Shown: positions 8,234 to 16,360, counted from the stretch's first letter. The stretch: 64,000 nucleotides of DNA from Streptomyces griseoluteus (GCA_000717735.1 JOBE01000005.1:116876-180875); one strand, 5' to 3'. Made by a program: numbers and translations. The notes: generated by a model from the sequence alone, not told the origin.

Positions 8234-9576
8234 CAGTGGCAGGTGTAGGTCGGGCCGGTGTCCTTGACCTGGTTGTCGACGCCGACGTACTGCCAGGTGT
8301 ACGTCGTGTCGGTGAAGTCCAGCTTCAGGACGCCGTACGGACCACTGATCCGCTTCTGGCTGTTGGGCTGGACCGTCTCGATCGCGTACGGCTCGGCGCC
8401 GCCCATGCCGCCGACGATCTCGACGATGCCGTCGGAGGCGGCCTGTCCGCTCGGGTTCTGCCGGGCGAAGCGCTCGTAGTGGTGGTCGTGGCCGTTGAGC
8501 ACCAGGTCGGCCTTGGCCCCGTAGAGGATCTGCCACACGGGCTTGGAGACGGGGTCGTTGCCGTGGCCGCCGGAGGAGTACAGCGGGTGGTGGAAGTACG
8601 CGGCGACGCAGCCCTTGGTGTTCCGCGCGAGGTCGTCCTTGAGCCACTGGATCTGCGCGGCGTCGTCGAAGGAGTTGGAGTCGAGGGCGATGAAGTGCCA
8701 GTTGCCCTGGTCGTAGCTGTAGTAGGGCTTGCCCTGGGGGTAGGCGATGGCGCCGAAGTACGACTTGTAGCCAGCGAACGCGCCGGCCGGGTCGTAGGAC
8801 TCGTGGTTGCCGGGCACGGGCCGGGTCTGCGCCTTGAAGGCGCCCCACGTCTTGTCGTAGTAGTTGCGGAAGTCGGAGAGCCGGGCGTCGTCGTACTGGT
8901 TGTCGCCCATCGTCAGGTAGAAGGACGGCGCGATCCGTTGGGCGAGTGCGGCGGTCTTGGGGTGGGCGCAGGAGCTGCTGGAGGCCGTGCACTGGGCGGC
9001 GATGTCACCGGCCGCGACGACGGTGAAGGCGCCGGTGGGCGGGGGCGTGGTGCCGGCGGTGCCGTACACCTCGACCGCGTAGAGCGAGTAGCCGTACGGG
9101 GTGCCGCGGGCGGTCCCGTACACGCGCAGGTAGCGGCCGGTCCCGGTGAGTCCGGTCCAGTCGTCCGTGCCGCCGTTGCCCGCGCTCTCGGTGGCGAGGC
9201 TCGTCCAGGTCGTGCCGTCGGCGGAGATCTCGACGCGGTACGCCTTGGCGTAGGCGACCTCCCAGACGAGCTTGACGCGGGAGACGGTGGCGGAGGGGCC
9301 GAGGTCGACCCGGATCCACTGCGGGTCGACGCCCTCGGCGCTGGCCCAGCGGGTGGTGGAGACGCCGTCGAAGGCCTTCTCCGGGCCGAACGTGCTGTCC
9401 TCGACGGAGGAGGAGGTGGCCGGCCTGCCTTGGGAGATCAGGACGTCGACGGCGGCTCCCGCCCGGTCCGGCAGGGCGAGCAGGAGTCCGCCGACGAGCA
9501 TCAGGACGGCGGTGAGGACGAGGGGAAGTCGGTGGGCGGCGGTGGGGCGTGGTGGGGCGGAGGCGTTCAGGCGCAT
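8233..9576 (-). CDS. Secreted metallophosphoesterase with discoidin (F5/8 type C) domain
   Basis: This 447-residue protein has an N-terminal signal sequence (hydrophobic core LVLTAVLMLVGGLLLAL, cleavage near AGA). A discoidin-type carbohydrate- or surface-binding domain follows (about 45-170), then a calcineurin-like phosphoesterase domain. The metal-binding motifs are visible in order: AAGDIA, MGDNQYDD, PGNHESYD, YFHHPLY and NGHDHHYERF. These resemble purple-acid-phosphatase-like enzymes that hydrolyse phosphomonoesters outside the cell. ATG at 9576 begins MRLNAS with the signal peptide; 102 more codons are open upstream but look non-coding. First gene of the operon with the MFS and propeller genes. 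Its upstream region carries an AGGAA/TTCCT inverted repeat. Confidence 0.9.
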   Translation of the reverse strand: MRLNASAPPRPTAAHRLPLVLTAVLMLVGGLLLALPDRAGAAVDVLISQGRPATSSSVEDSTFGPEKAFDGVSTTRWASAEGVDPQWIRVDLGPSATVSRVKLVWEVAYAKAYRVEISADGTTWTSLATESAGNGGTDDWTGLTGTGRYLRVYGTARGTPYGYSLYAVEVYGTAGTTPPPTGAFTVVAAGDIAAQCTASSSSCAHPKTAALAQRIAPSFYLTMGDNQYDDARLSDFRNYYDKTWGAFKAQTRPVPGNHESYDPAGAFAGYKSYFGAIAYPQGKPYYSYDQGNWHFIALDSNSFDDAAQIQWLKDDLARNTKGCVAAYFHHPLYSSGGHGNDPVSKPVWQILYGAKADLVLNGHDHHYERFARQNPSGQAASDGIVEIVGGMGGAEPYAIETVQPNSQKRISGPYGVLKLDFTDTTYTWQYVGVDNQVKDTGPTYTCH

Positions 9577-9821
9577 ACCTGGGCTCCCTGGCCTGGGGGA
9601 CGGCGAGAGCTGGACACCGGTGCGGCGCACCACGGGCCGCCGCGGGGGCGCGGACCGGTTCGCCCGCGCCCCGGGACAGGGGGCACGGGCGGCCGGCCGT
9701 GGCGATTCGGGGCGCCACGCGGTGGGGTGGTGCTCGGCGGCCGGGTCAGAGCTCTCACTGAGCGCGTCACGCCCTCGGGAGGGTCGCCGCGCCAAGCCGC
9801 TGCCCCGGGATGCTAGTGGAC

Positions 9822-9834
9822 AGGAAGGTTTCCT
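9822..9834 (-). promoter_or_regulatory. Candidate operator AGGAA-N3-TTCCT
   Basis: On the reverse strand the sequence TAGGAAACCTTCCTGTC contains inverted AGGAA/TTCCT arms. It resembles the TAGGAAASTTTCCTA-type palindromes that I recall upstream of secreted hydrolase genes in streptomycetes, bound by ROK-type repressors. It lies between the cupin terminator and the secreted phosphoesterase gene, so it would control the phosphoesterase operon. Confidence 0.45.
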
Positions 9835-9865
9835 ACCAGACCTTCTGCCGTCATGGATTACGGAA

Positions 9866-9888
9866 TCCTGGGACCACGGCACCCAGGA
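9866..9888 (-). terminator. Hairpin after cupin gene
   Basis: TCCTGGG (9866-9872) pairs perfectly with CCCAGGA (9882-9888) around a 9-nt loop, 9 nt beyond the cupin stop. No T-run follows. Confidence 0.55.
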
Positions 9889-9897
9889 CCCGGGGCT

Positions 9898-10254
9898 TCA
9901 GAGACTGATGTGGTACGCCTTGCGCAGGGTCTCGTGCACGGTCCAGGTCGTCCGGTCGCCCTCGCGCAGCACACAGGCGTCGCCGGGCCCGATCTCCAGG
10001 GTGTCGCCGCCCTCGACGGCGACGGTCGCCCGGCCGGAGACCACCACGAAGAGCTCGTTGGCCTCGGTGTCGGTGACGACGCCGGGCGTGATCTGCCAGA
10101 TGCCGCGCAGCTGCTTGCCGTCGGCCGACTCCCACAGCACCTTGCCCGTGACCTCCGGCGTGCCGGAGACGATCTGGCCGGGGTCGAGCGGCTCCGTCTC
10201 GAGTTCCGCGTCCGGGATGTGCACGGTGAAGGAGGGCTGGTCATGTGTCGTCAT
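9898..10254 (-). CDS. Cupin domain protein
   Basis: This 118-residue single-domain cupin belongs to the RmlC-like, DUF861/(S)-ureidoglycine-aminohydrolase-like group. The core has the strand pattern GIWQITPGVVTDTEANELFVVVSGRATVAVEGGDTLEIGPGDACVL. The usual metal-binding histidines of motif 1 are replaced (TDTEANE), so enzymatic activity is uncertain and ligand binding is possible. The ATG at 10254 starts MTTHDQ. It stands alone on the reverse strand, divergent from psuG, with 273 bases between the two starts, and is followed by a hairpin. Confidence 0.85.
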   Translation of the reverse strand: MTTHDQPSFTVHIPDAELETEPLDPGQIVSGTPEVTGKVLWESADGKQLRGIWQITPGVVTDTEANELFVVVSGRATVAVEGGDTLEIGPGDACVLREGDRTTWTVHETLRKAYHISL

Positions 10255-10527
10255 GGGCGGTGACTGTAGCGGTGGTCCAGGGGCGCCCCGAGGCCGGGAC
10301 CGGCTGGACGACACCCCTCCGCTTCCCCTCCCACCAGGCACGATGCGCCGTGTCCCGCGCGGACGACGAAATCCGTACCGGCCCCTCGTCCCGGCGTCCG
10401 GCGGGCGGCGCGTCCGTCCGGGCGACCGCTTCGGGCACCCGTGACGGATTCCGAAGGCACGGCTCTCCGGGTGGCCGGTGCTCGCCGCCGAGGTTTGCGG
10501 GACGGGTCGTCGCGCCAGGAATGGGAC

Positions 10528-11475
10528 ATGTCCACACAGGTGTCCGAAGAGGTACGGGAGGCGCTCCACGAGGGGCGTCCCGTCGTCGCGCTGGAGTCGA
10601 CGATCATCGCCCACGGCCTGCCGCGCCCGCGCAACCTGGCCGTGGCCCTGGAACTGGAGGAGCTGGTACGGGCCGGGGGCGCCGTCCCCGCCACCGTCGC
10701 CGTGGTCGATGGGACCGCCAGGGTCGGCCTGGACCGGGCCGCCCTGACCCGGATCGCCGAGGACCCGGCCGTGCGCAAGCTCGGACACCGCGACCTCGCC
10801 CCGGCCCTGGCGACGGGCGCGACCGGAGCGACGACGGTGTCGGCGACGGCCTGGCTCGCGGACGCGGCCGGCATACGGGTGTTCGCGACCGGCGGGCTCG
10901 GTGGCGTGCACCGCGGGTGGACCGAGACCCAGGACGAGTCCGCCGACCTGCGGCTGCTCGCCCGGGTCGGGATCACCGTCGTCTGTGCCGGGGTCAAGTC
11001 GATTCTCGACGTGCCCGCGACGCTCCAGCGCCTGGAGACCCTGGGGGTGACGGTCGTCGGGTACGGCACGGAGCACTTCCCCGGCTTCTACCTCTCCTCC
11101 TCGGGAGAGCCCGTGGACTGGACCCTGCGCACGCCGGAGGAGGTGGCCGCGGTGATACGGGCGCAGGACCGGCTCGGCGGGCCCCGGGCGGCGCTCGTCG
11201 TCGGCAACCCGGTACCCGTGGCGGAGCAGTTGGATCCCGCACTGCACGACCGGGTGCTCGCGGGAGGCCTGGCGGCGGCGCAGGAGAAGGGGATCTCGGG
11301 GCAGGGGGTGACACCGTTCCTGCTCGAATACCTGACGGTGCACACGGAGGGAGCGTCGCTGGAGGCCAACCTGGCGGCGGTACGGGGCAATGTGCGGCTC
11401 GCGGCGAGCATCGCGGGAGCGTACGGCGCGGGGGCGGACGGCGTGGCGGCGGCGCCCGGCGCGGACGGCCGGTGA
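10528..11475 (+). CDS. psuG: Pseudouridine-5'-phosphate glycosidase
   Basis: This 315-residue enzyme cleaves the C-C glycosidic bond of pseudouridine 5'-phosphate to uracil and ribose 5-phosphate. Family features are ALESTIIAHGLPRP near the N-terminus, TGGLGGVHRGW near residue 130, VVCAGVKSILDVPATL containing the active-site lysine region, and ISGQGVTPFLLEYL near the C-terminus. The ATG at 10528 (MSTQVSEEV) was chosen because family members start there; 29 in-frame codons upstream look non-coding. Its stop overlaps the start of the kinase gene (GTGA), so the two enzymes are produced together. Confidence 0.95.
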   Translation: MSTQVSEEVREALHEGRPVVALESTIIAHGLPRPRNLAVALELEELVRAGGAVPATVAVVDGTARVGLDRAALTRIAEDPAVRKLGHRDLAPALATGATGATTVSATAWLADAAGIRVFATGGLGGVHRGWTETQDESADLRLLARVGITVVCAGVKSILDVPATLQRLETLGVTVVGYGTEHFPGFYLSSSGEPVDWTLRTPEEVAAVIRAQDRLGGPRAALVVGNPVPVAEQLDPALHDRVLAGGLAAAQEKGISGQGVTPFLLEYLTVHTEGASLEANLAAVRGNVRLAASIAGAYGAGADGVAAAPGADGR

Positions 11476-12398
11476 GCCGGACGGCGGGTGCGCTGCTCGT
11501 CGTCGGGGACGTGGTCACCGACGTCATCGCCCGGCACCGGACCCCGCTCTCCCGGGCCACGGACACGGCGGCGGAGATCCGGACGCTCCCGGGCGGCGCC
11601 GGGGCCAACGCGGCCTGCTGGGCCGCGCGTTCCGGTCGCCGCGAGGTGCGGCTCCTCGGCCGGGTGGGCACGGACGCGGCGGACTGGCACGAGCGGGCCC
11701 TGCGGCAGGCGGGCGTACGACCCTTGCTCGTACCGGACCCGGAAGCGGCGACGGCCACGGTGATCGCGCTCGTGGACGCCTCGGCGGAGCGCACCTTCCT
11801 CACCGACAGCGGCGCCGCGCTGCGCCTCTCCCCCGGCGACTGGTCCGCCGCCCTGCTCGACGGCGTGGCCCGGCTGCATCTGTCCGGCTATCTGTTCTTC
11901 GCCACGCCGAGCCGGGAGACGGCTCGGCGGGCGCTGCGGGACGCACGGGAGGCGGGGGTACCGGTGAGTGTGGACCCGGCCTCGGCGGGGTTCCTGACGG
12001 AGCTGGGTGTCGACCGGTTCCTGACGGCGGCGGAGGGCGCCGAGGTCCTGCTTCCCAACGCCGACGAGGCCCGTTCGCTCACCGGCCGCGGCGAACCGGA
12101 GGCGGCGGCCGCCGAGTTGAGCCGCCGGTTCCCGCTGGTGGTGGTCACCCTCGGAGCGGCGGGCGCACTGGTCGCCGAGGGCGGCGCGGTCACCGCGCGG
12201 GTGGCGGCGCCCCTGGTGCGGCCGGTGGACTCGACCGGCGCGGGTGACGCGTTCACCGGGGCGTTCCTGGCGGCGCGGCTCGCGGGCGCGGATCCGGCGC
12301 GGGCGGCGGAGGCGGGCTGCCGCGCGGGCGCGGAAGCGGTCACCGTGGTGGGCGGCCGCCCACCGGACCTCCAGCGTCCCCTCCCGGCCGGCGCCTGA
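11472..12398 (+). CDS. psuK: PfkB-family sugar kinase, probable pseudouridine kinase
   Basis: This 308-residue ribokinase/PfkB-family kinase has the N-terminal GGAGANAA substrate motif (about residue 38) and the C-terminal DSTGAGDAFTGAF ATP/anion-hole motif (about residue 255) with its catalytic Asp. It overlaps psuG by the GTGA quartet, and this pairing implies phosphorylation of pseudouridine to its 5'-phosphate, the substrate of PsuG. Substrate assignment therefore rests on context; the fold alone would also fit a ribokinase or other nucleoside kinase. Together the pair recycles pseudouridine from RNA turnover to uracil. Confidence 0.88.
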   Translation: MSRTAGALLVVGDVVTDVIARHRTPLSRATDTAAEIRTLPGGAGANAACWAARSGRREVRLLGRVGTDAADWHERALRQAGVRPLLVPDPEAATATVIALVDASAERTFLTDSGAALRLSPGDWSAALLDGVARLHLSGYLFFATPSRETARRALRDAREAGVPVSVDPASAGFLTELGVDRFLTAAEGAEVLLPNADEARSLTGRGEPEAAAAELSRRFPLVVVTLGAAGALVAEGGAVTARVAAPLVRPVDSTGAGDAFTGAFLAARLAGADPARAAEAGCRAGAEAVTVVGGRPPDLQRPLPAGA

Positions 12399-12473
12399 CG
12401 CCTCCGTCCGGGCCGGGACCCGGTCCTGCCGAGGCCCGATCCTGCCGGGGCCCGGTCCTCCCCACCTCCGGGT

Positions 12474-13109
12474 CTACGAGCCGAGGCCAGTCCAGGCCGG
12501 ATGGCGGGGGTCGTCGGCGCGGACCACGGCGTCGGCGGTCGCCGTGGGGCCGACCTCCGTCTCGTACCGGGCGAAGGCGGGCAGGGTCCAGGTCTCCTCG
12601 GTGCGCCGGGCCAGGGCGGCGGCCGAGAGCCGCAGGTGCACGGTGAGGTCGAACGGGAACCAGTGACCCAGCAGGAAGGGCCCGTGCAGGACGAGGACCC
12701 CACCCGGCGGCAGGGTGACGTACGGGCTGCGGGTCGCGCGGTCCCGTACCGGGTCCCACAGGTCGGGCAGCACGCGCCCGGTGCCTCCGGGCTCCAGCGG
12801 AGCGAAGACCTCCCGCCACAGGGCCTTGATGTCGGTCCACCCGTCGTAGTACGCGTCGGGGTCCCGCTTCCCGTACTCGTACCGGAGGGAGGCGGGCCGC
12901 AGGAAGCCGCCGGTCCCCACGACGTGGACGGAGCGCCCGCGCGTCCGCAGCTGCTCGGCGAGCAGGGCGGCGAGTTCGCCGCCGGGCGCGGCGGGCGGAC
13001 CGTCGATGCCGACCTTGAGCCAGTCGCCGCCGTCGCCGGGGGTGGCCGCGTCGACGTGCCCGGCGAGGGTCGCCGCCAGCCGTTCCCAGGTGATCGCCTC
13101 GTATCGCAT
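12474..13109 (-). CDS. Uridine-kinase-like protein with degenerate P-loop
   Basis: This 211-residue protein resembles actinobacterial proteins annotated as uridine kinase (opening MRYEAITWERL, then WLKVGIDGPPAAPG). Visible features are a P-loop-position strand and turn, the YDGWTDIKALWREVFAPL segment, and a strand reading GGVLVLHGPFLL. The Walker A position reads GIDGPPAAPGGEL and lacks the Lys-Ser/Thr pair needed for ATP phosphates, so kinase activity is doubtful. I chose the ATG at 13109; ATG 13118 and GTG 13130 are alternatives. It converges on psuK, 75 bp away, which hints at a shared pyrimidine-nucleoside theme. Role unproven. Confidence 0.7.
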   Translation of the reverse strand: MRYEAITWERLAATLAGHVDAATPGDGGDWLKVGIDGPPAAPGGELAALLAEQLRTRGRSVHVVGTGGFLRPASLRYEYGKRDPDAYYDGWTDIKALWREVFAPLEPGGTGRVLPDLWDPVRDRATRSPYVTLPPGGVLVLHGPFLLGHWFPFDLTVHLRLSAAALARRTEETWTLPAFARYETEVGPTATADAVVRADDPRHPAWTGLGS

Positions 13110-13147
13110 CCCGCTCATCCCGCTCGGCACAGGTCACAGGTCACGGC

Positions 13148-13177
13148 TTGACCTTGTCACTGGCGTCACTGTTTCAC
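13148..13177 (+). promoter_or_regulatory. Candidate MerR-type promoter of the SDR-merR pair
   Basis: A TTGACC -35 element (13148-13153) is followed by a partly symmetric spacer (GTCACTGGCGTCAC) and a weak -10 at about 13172-13177. The 18-19-bp spacing is long, as expected for a promoter distorted by a MerR-family activator. It lies 35 bp before the SDR gene, whose downstream partner encodes a MerR protein. Confidence 0.4.
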
Positions 13178-13187
13178 CATCGGATTC

Positions 13188-13940
13188 ATGGACACCACCA
13201 CACCCACCAGGGTCGTCGTCGTCACCGGCGCGGGCACCGGCATCGGCCGCTCCACCGCCCGCGCCTTCGCCGGGCAGGGGGCGACGGTCGTCGCCGTCGG
13301 CCGCAGGAAGGAGCCGCTGCGGGAGACCGCCGAGGGACATCCCGGGATCCGTCCGTACGTCGCCGACGTCACGGCGGAGGGCGCGGCCGAGGAGATCGTC
13401 CGTACCGCGCTGAGCGACCACGGCCGACTCGACGTGCTCGTCAACAACGCGGGCGTCGCCGCGGGCGGCCCGCTCGGCACCCTCGACCGCTCCGTGATCA
13501 CCCCGCTCTTCGAGACCAACCTCGTCGCCCCGGTCCTGCTCACCCAGGCCGCCGTCCCCGCCCTGCGCACGTCCCGGGGCGTCGTGGTGAACGTGACGAC
13601 GACGATCGGACAGCGCGGCTGGCCGTCCAACTCCTTCTATCCGGCCACCAAGAGCGCCCTGGAGACCCTGACCCGCTGCTGGGCGGTGGAGCTCGCGTCC
13701 GACGGCGTCCGGGTGGTGGCGGTCGCCCCCGGCGCGATCGAGACCCCGATCGCGGACCACATGGGCCTCTCCCCCGAGCAGCTGCGGGCCGTGCGGGCGT
13801 GGCAGCTCGCGCACACCCCGCTCGGCCGGATCGGCAGGCCCGAGGAGGTCGCCTGGGCGATCACCTCGCTCGCCGCGCCGGACGCCGCCTTCCTGACCGG
13901 CACGGTCCTGCCCGTCGACGGGGGTGCGCTGGTCGCGTGA
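13188..13940 (+). CDS. SDR-family oxidoreductase
   Basis: This 250-residue classical short-chain dehydrogenase has the nucleotide-binding glycine motif TGAGTGIG at 13-20, NNAG at 86-89, the active-site Tyr151 and Lys155 (YPATK), and the C-terminal LTGTVLPVDGG. The Arg at the end of the second strand (VGRR) favours NADP(H). The serine of the catalytic triad is replaced by Thr in NVTTTIG, which can still work. The substrate is unknown. Its stop overlaps the first possible start of the MerR gene, and a MerR-like promoter lies upstream, so expression is probably controlled by that regulator. Confidence 0.92.
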   Translation: MDTTTPTRVVVVTGAGTGIGRSTARAFAGQGATVVAVGRRKEPLRETAEGHPGIRPYVADVTAEGAAEEIVRTALSDHGRLDVLVNNAGVAAGGPLGTLDRSVITPLFETNLVAPVLLTQAAVPALRTSRGVVVNVTTTIGQRGWPSNSFYPATKSALETLTRCWAVELASDGVRVVAVAPGAIETPIADHMGLSPEQLRAVRAWQLAHTPLGRIGRPEEVAWAITSLAAPDAAFLTGTVLPVDGGALVA

Positions 13941-13966
13941 TACGACTGCGTGAGGAGGTGGCGCCC

Positions 13967-14329
13967 TTGCGCATCGGTGAACTGGCCCGGCGGACAGGGG
14001 TGTCGCCCCGCGCCCTGCGCCACTACGAGACGGCGGGGCTGATCTCCTCGACCCGCGCGGCCAACGGCTACCGGGTGTACGGGGAGGGCGCGGTGGTCCG
14101 GGTGTCGAGCATCCGGTACCTGCTGGACGCGGGACTCACCCTCGACGACGTGTCCGCGTTCCGTTCCTGCCTCGACGGGGACATGCCGTCGACCCCGCCG
14201 TCCGCCCGCGGTCTGGAGATCGCCCGCGAGCGGCTGGCCGTCCTCGACGCGCGGATCGCGGCACAGACCGCGGCCCGGGACCGGCTTGCGCGCTCCCTGG
14301 CCGCGGATTCGGAACAGCTGATCAGCTGA
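13967..14329 (+). CDS. MerR-family transcriptional regulator
   Basis: This is a ~120-residue MerR-type regulator. The N-terminal winged helix reads RIGELARRTGVSPRALRHYE followed by LISSTRAANGYRVY, then the coiled-coil dimer helix from about residue 85. There is no C-terminal ligand domain and no cysteine cluster typical of metal sensors; one Cys is present (FRSCLDG). I prefer the TTG at 13967 because GAGGAGG stands 8 nt upstream; a GTG at 13937 that overlaps the SDR stop is in frame. It probably regulates the SDR gene with which it is co-transcribed. The 3' end overlaps the convergent HxlR gene by 8 bases. Confidence 0.88.
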   Translation: MRIGELARRTGVSPRALRHYETAGLISSTRAANGYRVYGEGAVVRVSSIRYLLDAGLTLDDVSAFRSCLDGDMPSTPPSARGLEIARERLAVLDARIAAQTAARDRLARSLAADSEQLIS

Positions 14330-14990
14330 CCCCGGCGACCGGCGTCAGAGGGTTCCCCGCGGCCGGCCCGGTCCGTTCGAGGGTGGCGCGGCCCGATCCG
14401 ATCGCCTCGGCGAGCGTCAGTTCCCCGCCGGCGAGGGCCCGGCAGGTCGCCGCGTCGGTGCTCAGCCGCGCGTCGGCCACCGCCGCCGTACCTGCCCCGT
14501 ACACCCCGTCCCCGTACGCGACGCTCCCGTCGTCCCCGACCCGTACGTGGAACTCGCCCTCGTCCAGGGTCACCTGGACGACGCCCGCGCCGAGCTCGGA
14601 GAGCGCCCCGAGCAGGGGGATCGCGTACCAGTGGGCACGGACCGCGTCGGTGGGCCGCGGCTCGCCCAGGTCCGGCGCGCCCCAGGCGGCGAGGGCGCGG
14701 AGCACCGGCAGCAGGTCGCGGCCACGCGGGGTGAGCTCGTACACGAACGCCGAGGCGGGTGGGGGCAGTCGACGGCGGGTGACGAGTTCGGCGCCCTCCA
14801 TGTCCTTGAGCCGCCCGGCGAGCATGTCCGTGCTGACGCCCGGGAGGTCTGCGTGGAGGTCGGTGTAGCGGCGCGGCCCGGCGAGGAGTTCACGGACGAC
14901 GAGCAGGGTCCAGCGGTCGCCGACGAGGTCGAGGGCGCGCGCGGCGGCGCAGTGCTGGTCGTAGCTGCGGCGGCGTGGCTGACGTGGCAT
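14322..14990 (-). CDS. HxlR-family transcriptional regulator
   Basis: This 222-residue protein has an N-terminal HxlR winged helix (about 8-105: ALDLVGDRWTLLVVRELLAGPRRYTDLHADLPGVS, then the ELTPRGRDLLPVL wing). It is followed by a ~110-residue domain resembling SCP2-type hydrophobic-ligand folds. Such two-domain HxlR proteins are common in streptomycetes. The ATG at 14990 is divergent from the aminotransferase start at 15082; the 91-bp gap carries overlapping CCAAG/CTTGG inverted repeats, so autoregulation and control of the neighbour are likely. The 3' end overlaps merR by 8 bases in convergent orientation. Confidence 0.9.
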   Translation of the reverse strand: MPRQPRRRSYDQHCAAARALDLVGDRWTLLVVRELLAGPRRYTDLHADLPGVSTDMLAGRLKDMEGAELVTRRRLPPPASAFVYELTPRGRDLLPVLRALAAWGAPDLGEPRPTDAVRAHWYAIPLLGALSELGAGVVQVTLDEGEFHVRVGDDGSVAYGDGVYGAGTAAVADARLSTDAATCRALAGGELTLAEAIGSGRATLERTGPAAGNPLTPVAGVS

Positions 14991-15021
14991 GCGACGCAGT
15001 CTAGACATGTTGTTGGACTTT

Positions 15022-15047
15022 CCAAGCTCGAACTTGGTAAAACCAAG
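15022..15047. promoter_or_regulatory. Overlapping CCAAG/CTTGG inverted repeats (HxlR operator candidate)
   Basis: CCAAG (15022-15026), CTTGG (15033-15037) and CCAAG (15043-15047) form two alternative inverted repeats spaced 6 and 5 nt. They lie in the short divergent region between the HxlR gene and the aminotransferase gene, where an autoregulatory operator is expected. The local A/T content is higher than in the flanks. Confidence 0.55.
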
Positions 15048-15081
15048 CAACACTGATTCCGGGGACTTGGGGAGGTCGGAC

Positions 15082-16293
15082 ATGGAGTTCCGGCAGTCGA
15101 GCAAGCTGAACGAGGTCTGTTACGAGATCCGGGGCCCCGTCATCGAACACGCCAACGCGCTGGAGGAGGCGGGCCACAGCGTCCTGCGCCTCAACACCGG
15201 GAATCCGGCGCTCTTCGGCTTCGAGGCACCCGAGGAGATCGTCCAGGACATGATCCGGATGCTCCCCAAGGCCCACGGGTACACCGACTCCCGTGGCATC
15301 CTCTCCGCCCGGCGCGCGGTGGCCCAGCGCTACCAGGCCATGGGCCTGCCGGACGTGGACGTCGACGACATCTTCCTCGGCAACGGCGTGTCCGAGCTGA
15401 TCTCCATGGCCGTCCAGGCCCTCCTGGAGGACGGTGACGAGGTCCTCGTACCCGCCCCGGACTACCCCCTGTGGACGGCGGTGATCACGCTCGCGGGCGG
15501 CAGGCCCGTGCACTACCTGTGCGACGAGTCCGCCGACTGGTATCCCGACCTCGACGACATGGCGTCGAAGATCACCGACCGCACCAAGGCCATCGTCGTC
15601 ATCAACCCGAACAACCCCACGGGCGCCGTCTACCCGAAGGAGGTCCTGGACGGCATCTTCGAACTCGCCCGGCGCCACGGCCTGCTGGTCTTCGCCGACG
15701 AGATCTACGACCAGATCGTCTACGACGAGGCCGTCCACCACCCGGCCGCCTCCCTCGCCCCCGACCTGGTCGTCCTCACCTTCGGCGGGCTCTCCAAGAC
15801 GTACCGGGTCGCGGGCTTCCGCTCCGGCTGGCTGGTCGTCACCGGCCCCAAGCAACACGCCAGGAACTATCTGGAGGGCCTCACCATGCTGGCCTCCATG
15901 CGGCTCTGCCCCAACGCGCCCGCCCAGTACGCCATCCAGGCCGCGCTCGGCGGCCGGCAGTCGATCGACGAGCTGACCGCCCCGGGCGGCCGGCTGCGCG
16001 AACAGCGCGATCGGGCCTGGGAGAAGCTCAACGAGATCCCGGGGGTCTCGTGCGTGAAGCCGAAGGGGGCCCTCTACGCCTTCCCGCGCCTCGACCCCGC
16101 CGTGCACAAGATCCACGACGACGAGAAGTTCGTCCTCGACCTGCTCCTGCGCGAGAAGATCCAGGTCGTCCAGGGGACGGGCTTCAACTGGCTGCGCCCG
16201 GACCACTTCCGCATCCTGACCCTGCCGTACGCCGACGACCTCGACGCCGCGATCAGCCGCATCGGCCGCTTCCTGAGCGGCTACCGGCAGTGA
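15082..16293 (+). CDS. Pyridoxal-phosphate-dependent aminotransferase (AlaA-like)
   Basis: This 403-residue fold-type-I aminotransferase is similar to the glutamate-pyruvate (alanine) transaminase group. The PLP-binding lysine is Lys239 in GGLSKTYRVAGFRSGW; NPNNPTGAVY (174-184), DEIYD (206-210) and the SxxxxR phosphate-binding set are present. The N-terminal FRQSSKLNEVCYEIRGPV is characteristic of the AlaA/AlaT group, whose likely reaction is transfer of the amino group from glutamate to pyruvate. Start ATG 15082 follows GGGGAGG. It is transcribed away from the HxlR regulator, across the CCAAG/CTTGG repeats. Confidence 0.93.
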   Translation: MEFRQSSKLNEVCYEIRGPVIEHANALEEAGHSVLRLNTGNPALFGFEAPEEIVQDMIRMLPKAHGYTDSRGILSARRAVAQRYQAMGLPDVDVDDIFLGNGVSELISMAVQALLEDGDEVLVPAPDYPLWTAVITLAGGRPVHYLCDESADWYPDLDDMASKITDRTKAIVVINPNNPTGAVYPKEVLDGIFELARRHGLLVFADEIYDQIVYDEAVHHPAASLAPDLVVLTFGGLSKTYRVAGFRSGWLVVTGPKQHARNYLEGLTMLASMRLCPNAPAQYAIQAALGGRQSIDELTAPGGRLREQRDRAWEKLNEIPGVSCVKPKGALYAFPRLDPAVHKIHDDEKFVLDLLLREKIQVVQGTGFNWLRPDHFRILTLPYADDLDAAISRIGRFLSGYRQ

Positions 16294-16360
16294 CGTCCCG
16301 CCCCTCGGCTGTCATGATCTACAGGTCCGAGATCTGAGGGAGACGGAGGGGCGAGCGGTC

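Larger units (their letters stand above)
9577..9897 (-). other. 321-base leader/intergenic region of the phosphoesterase operon
   Basis: No gene is seen here. On the reverse strand it contains the cupin terminator (9866-9888), an inverted repeat at 9822-9834, and then about 245 bases before the phosphoesterase start. A long 5' leader or a promoter nearer the gene are both possible. No riboswitch fold was recognised. Confidence 0.6.

Noticed and set aside
9898..11343. A 481-codon frame covering the cupin gene
   Set aside because: The extra N-terminal part is antisense to psuG; the cupin begins at the ATG at 10254.
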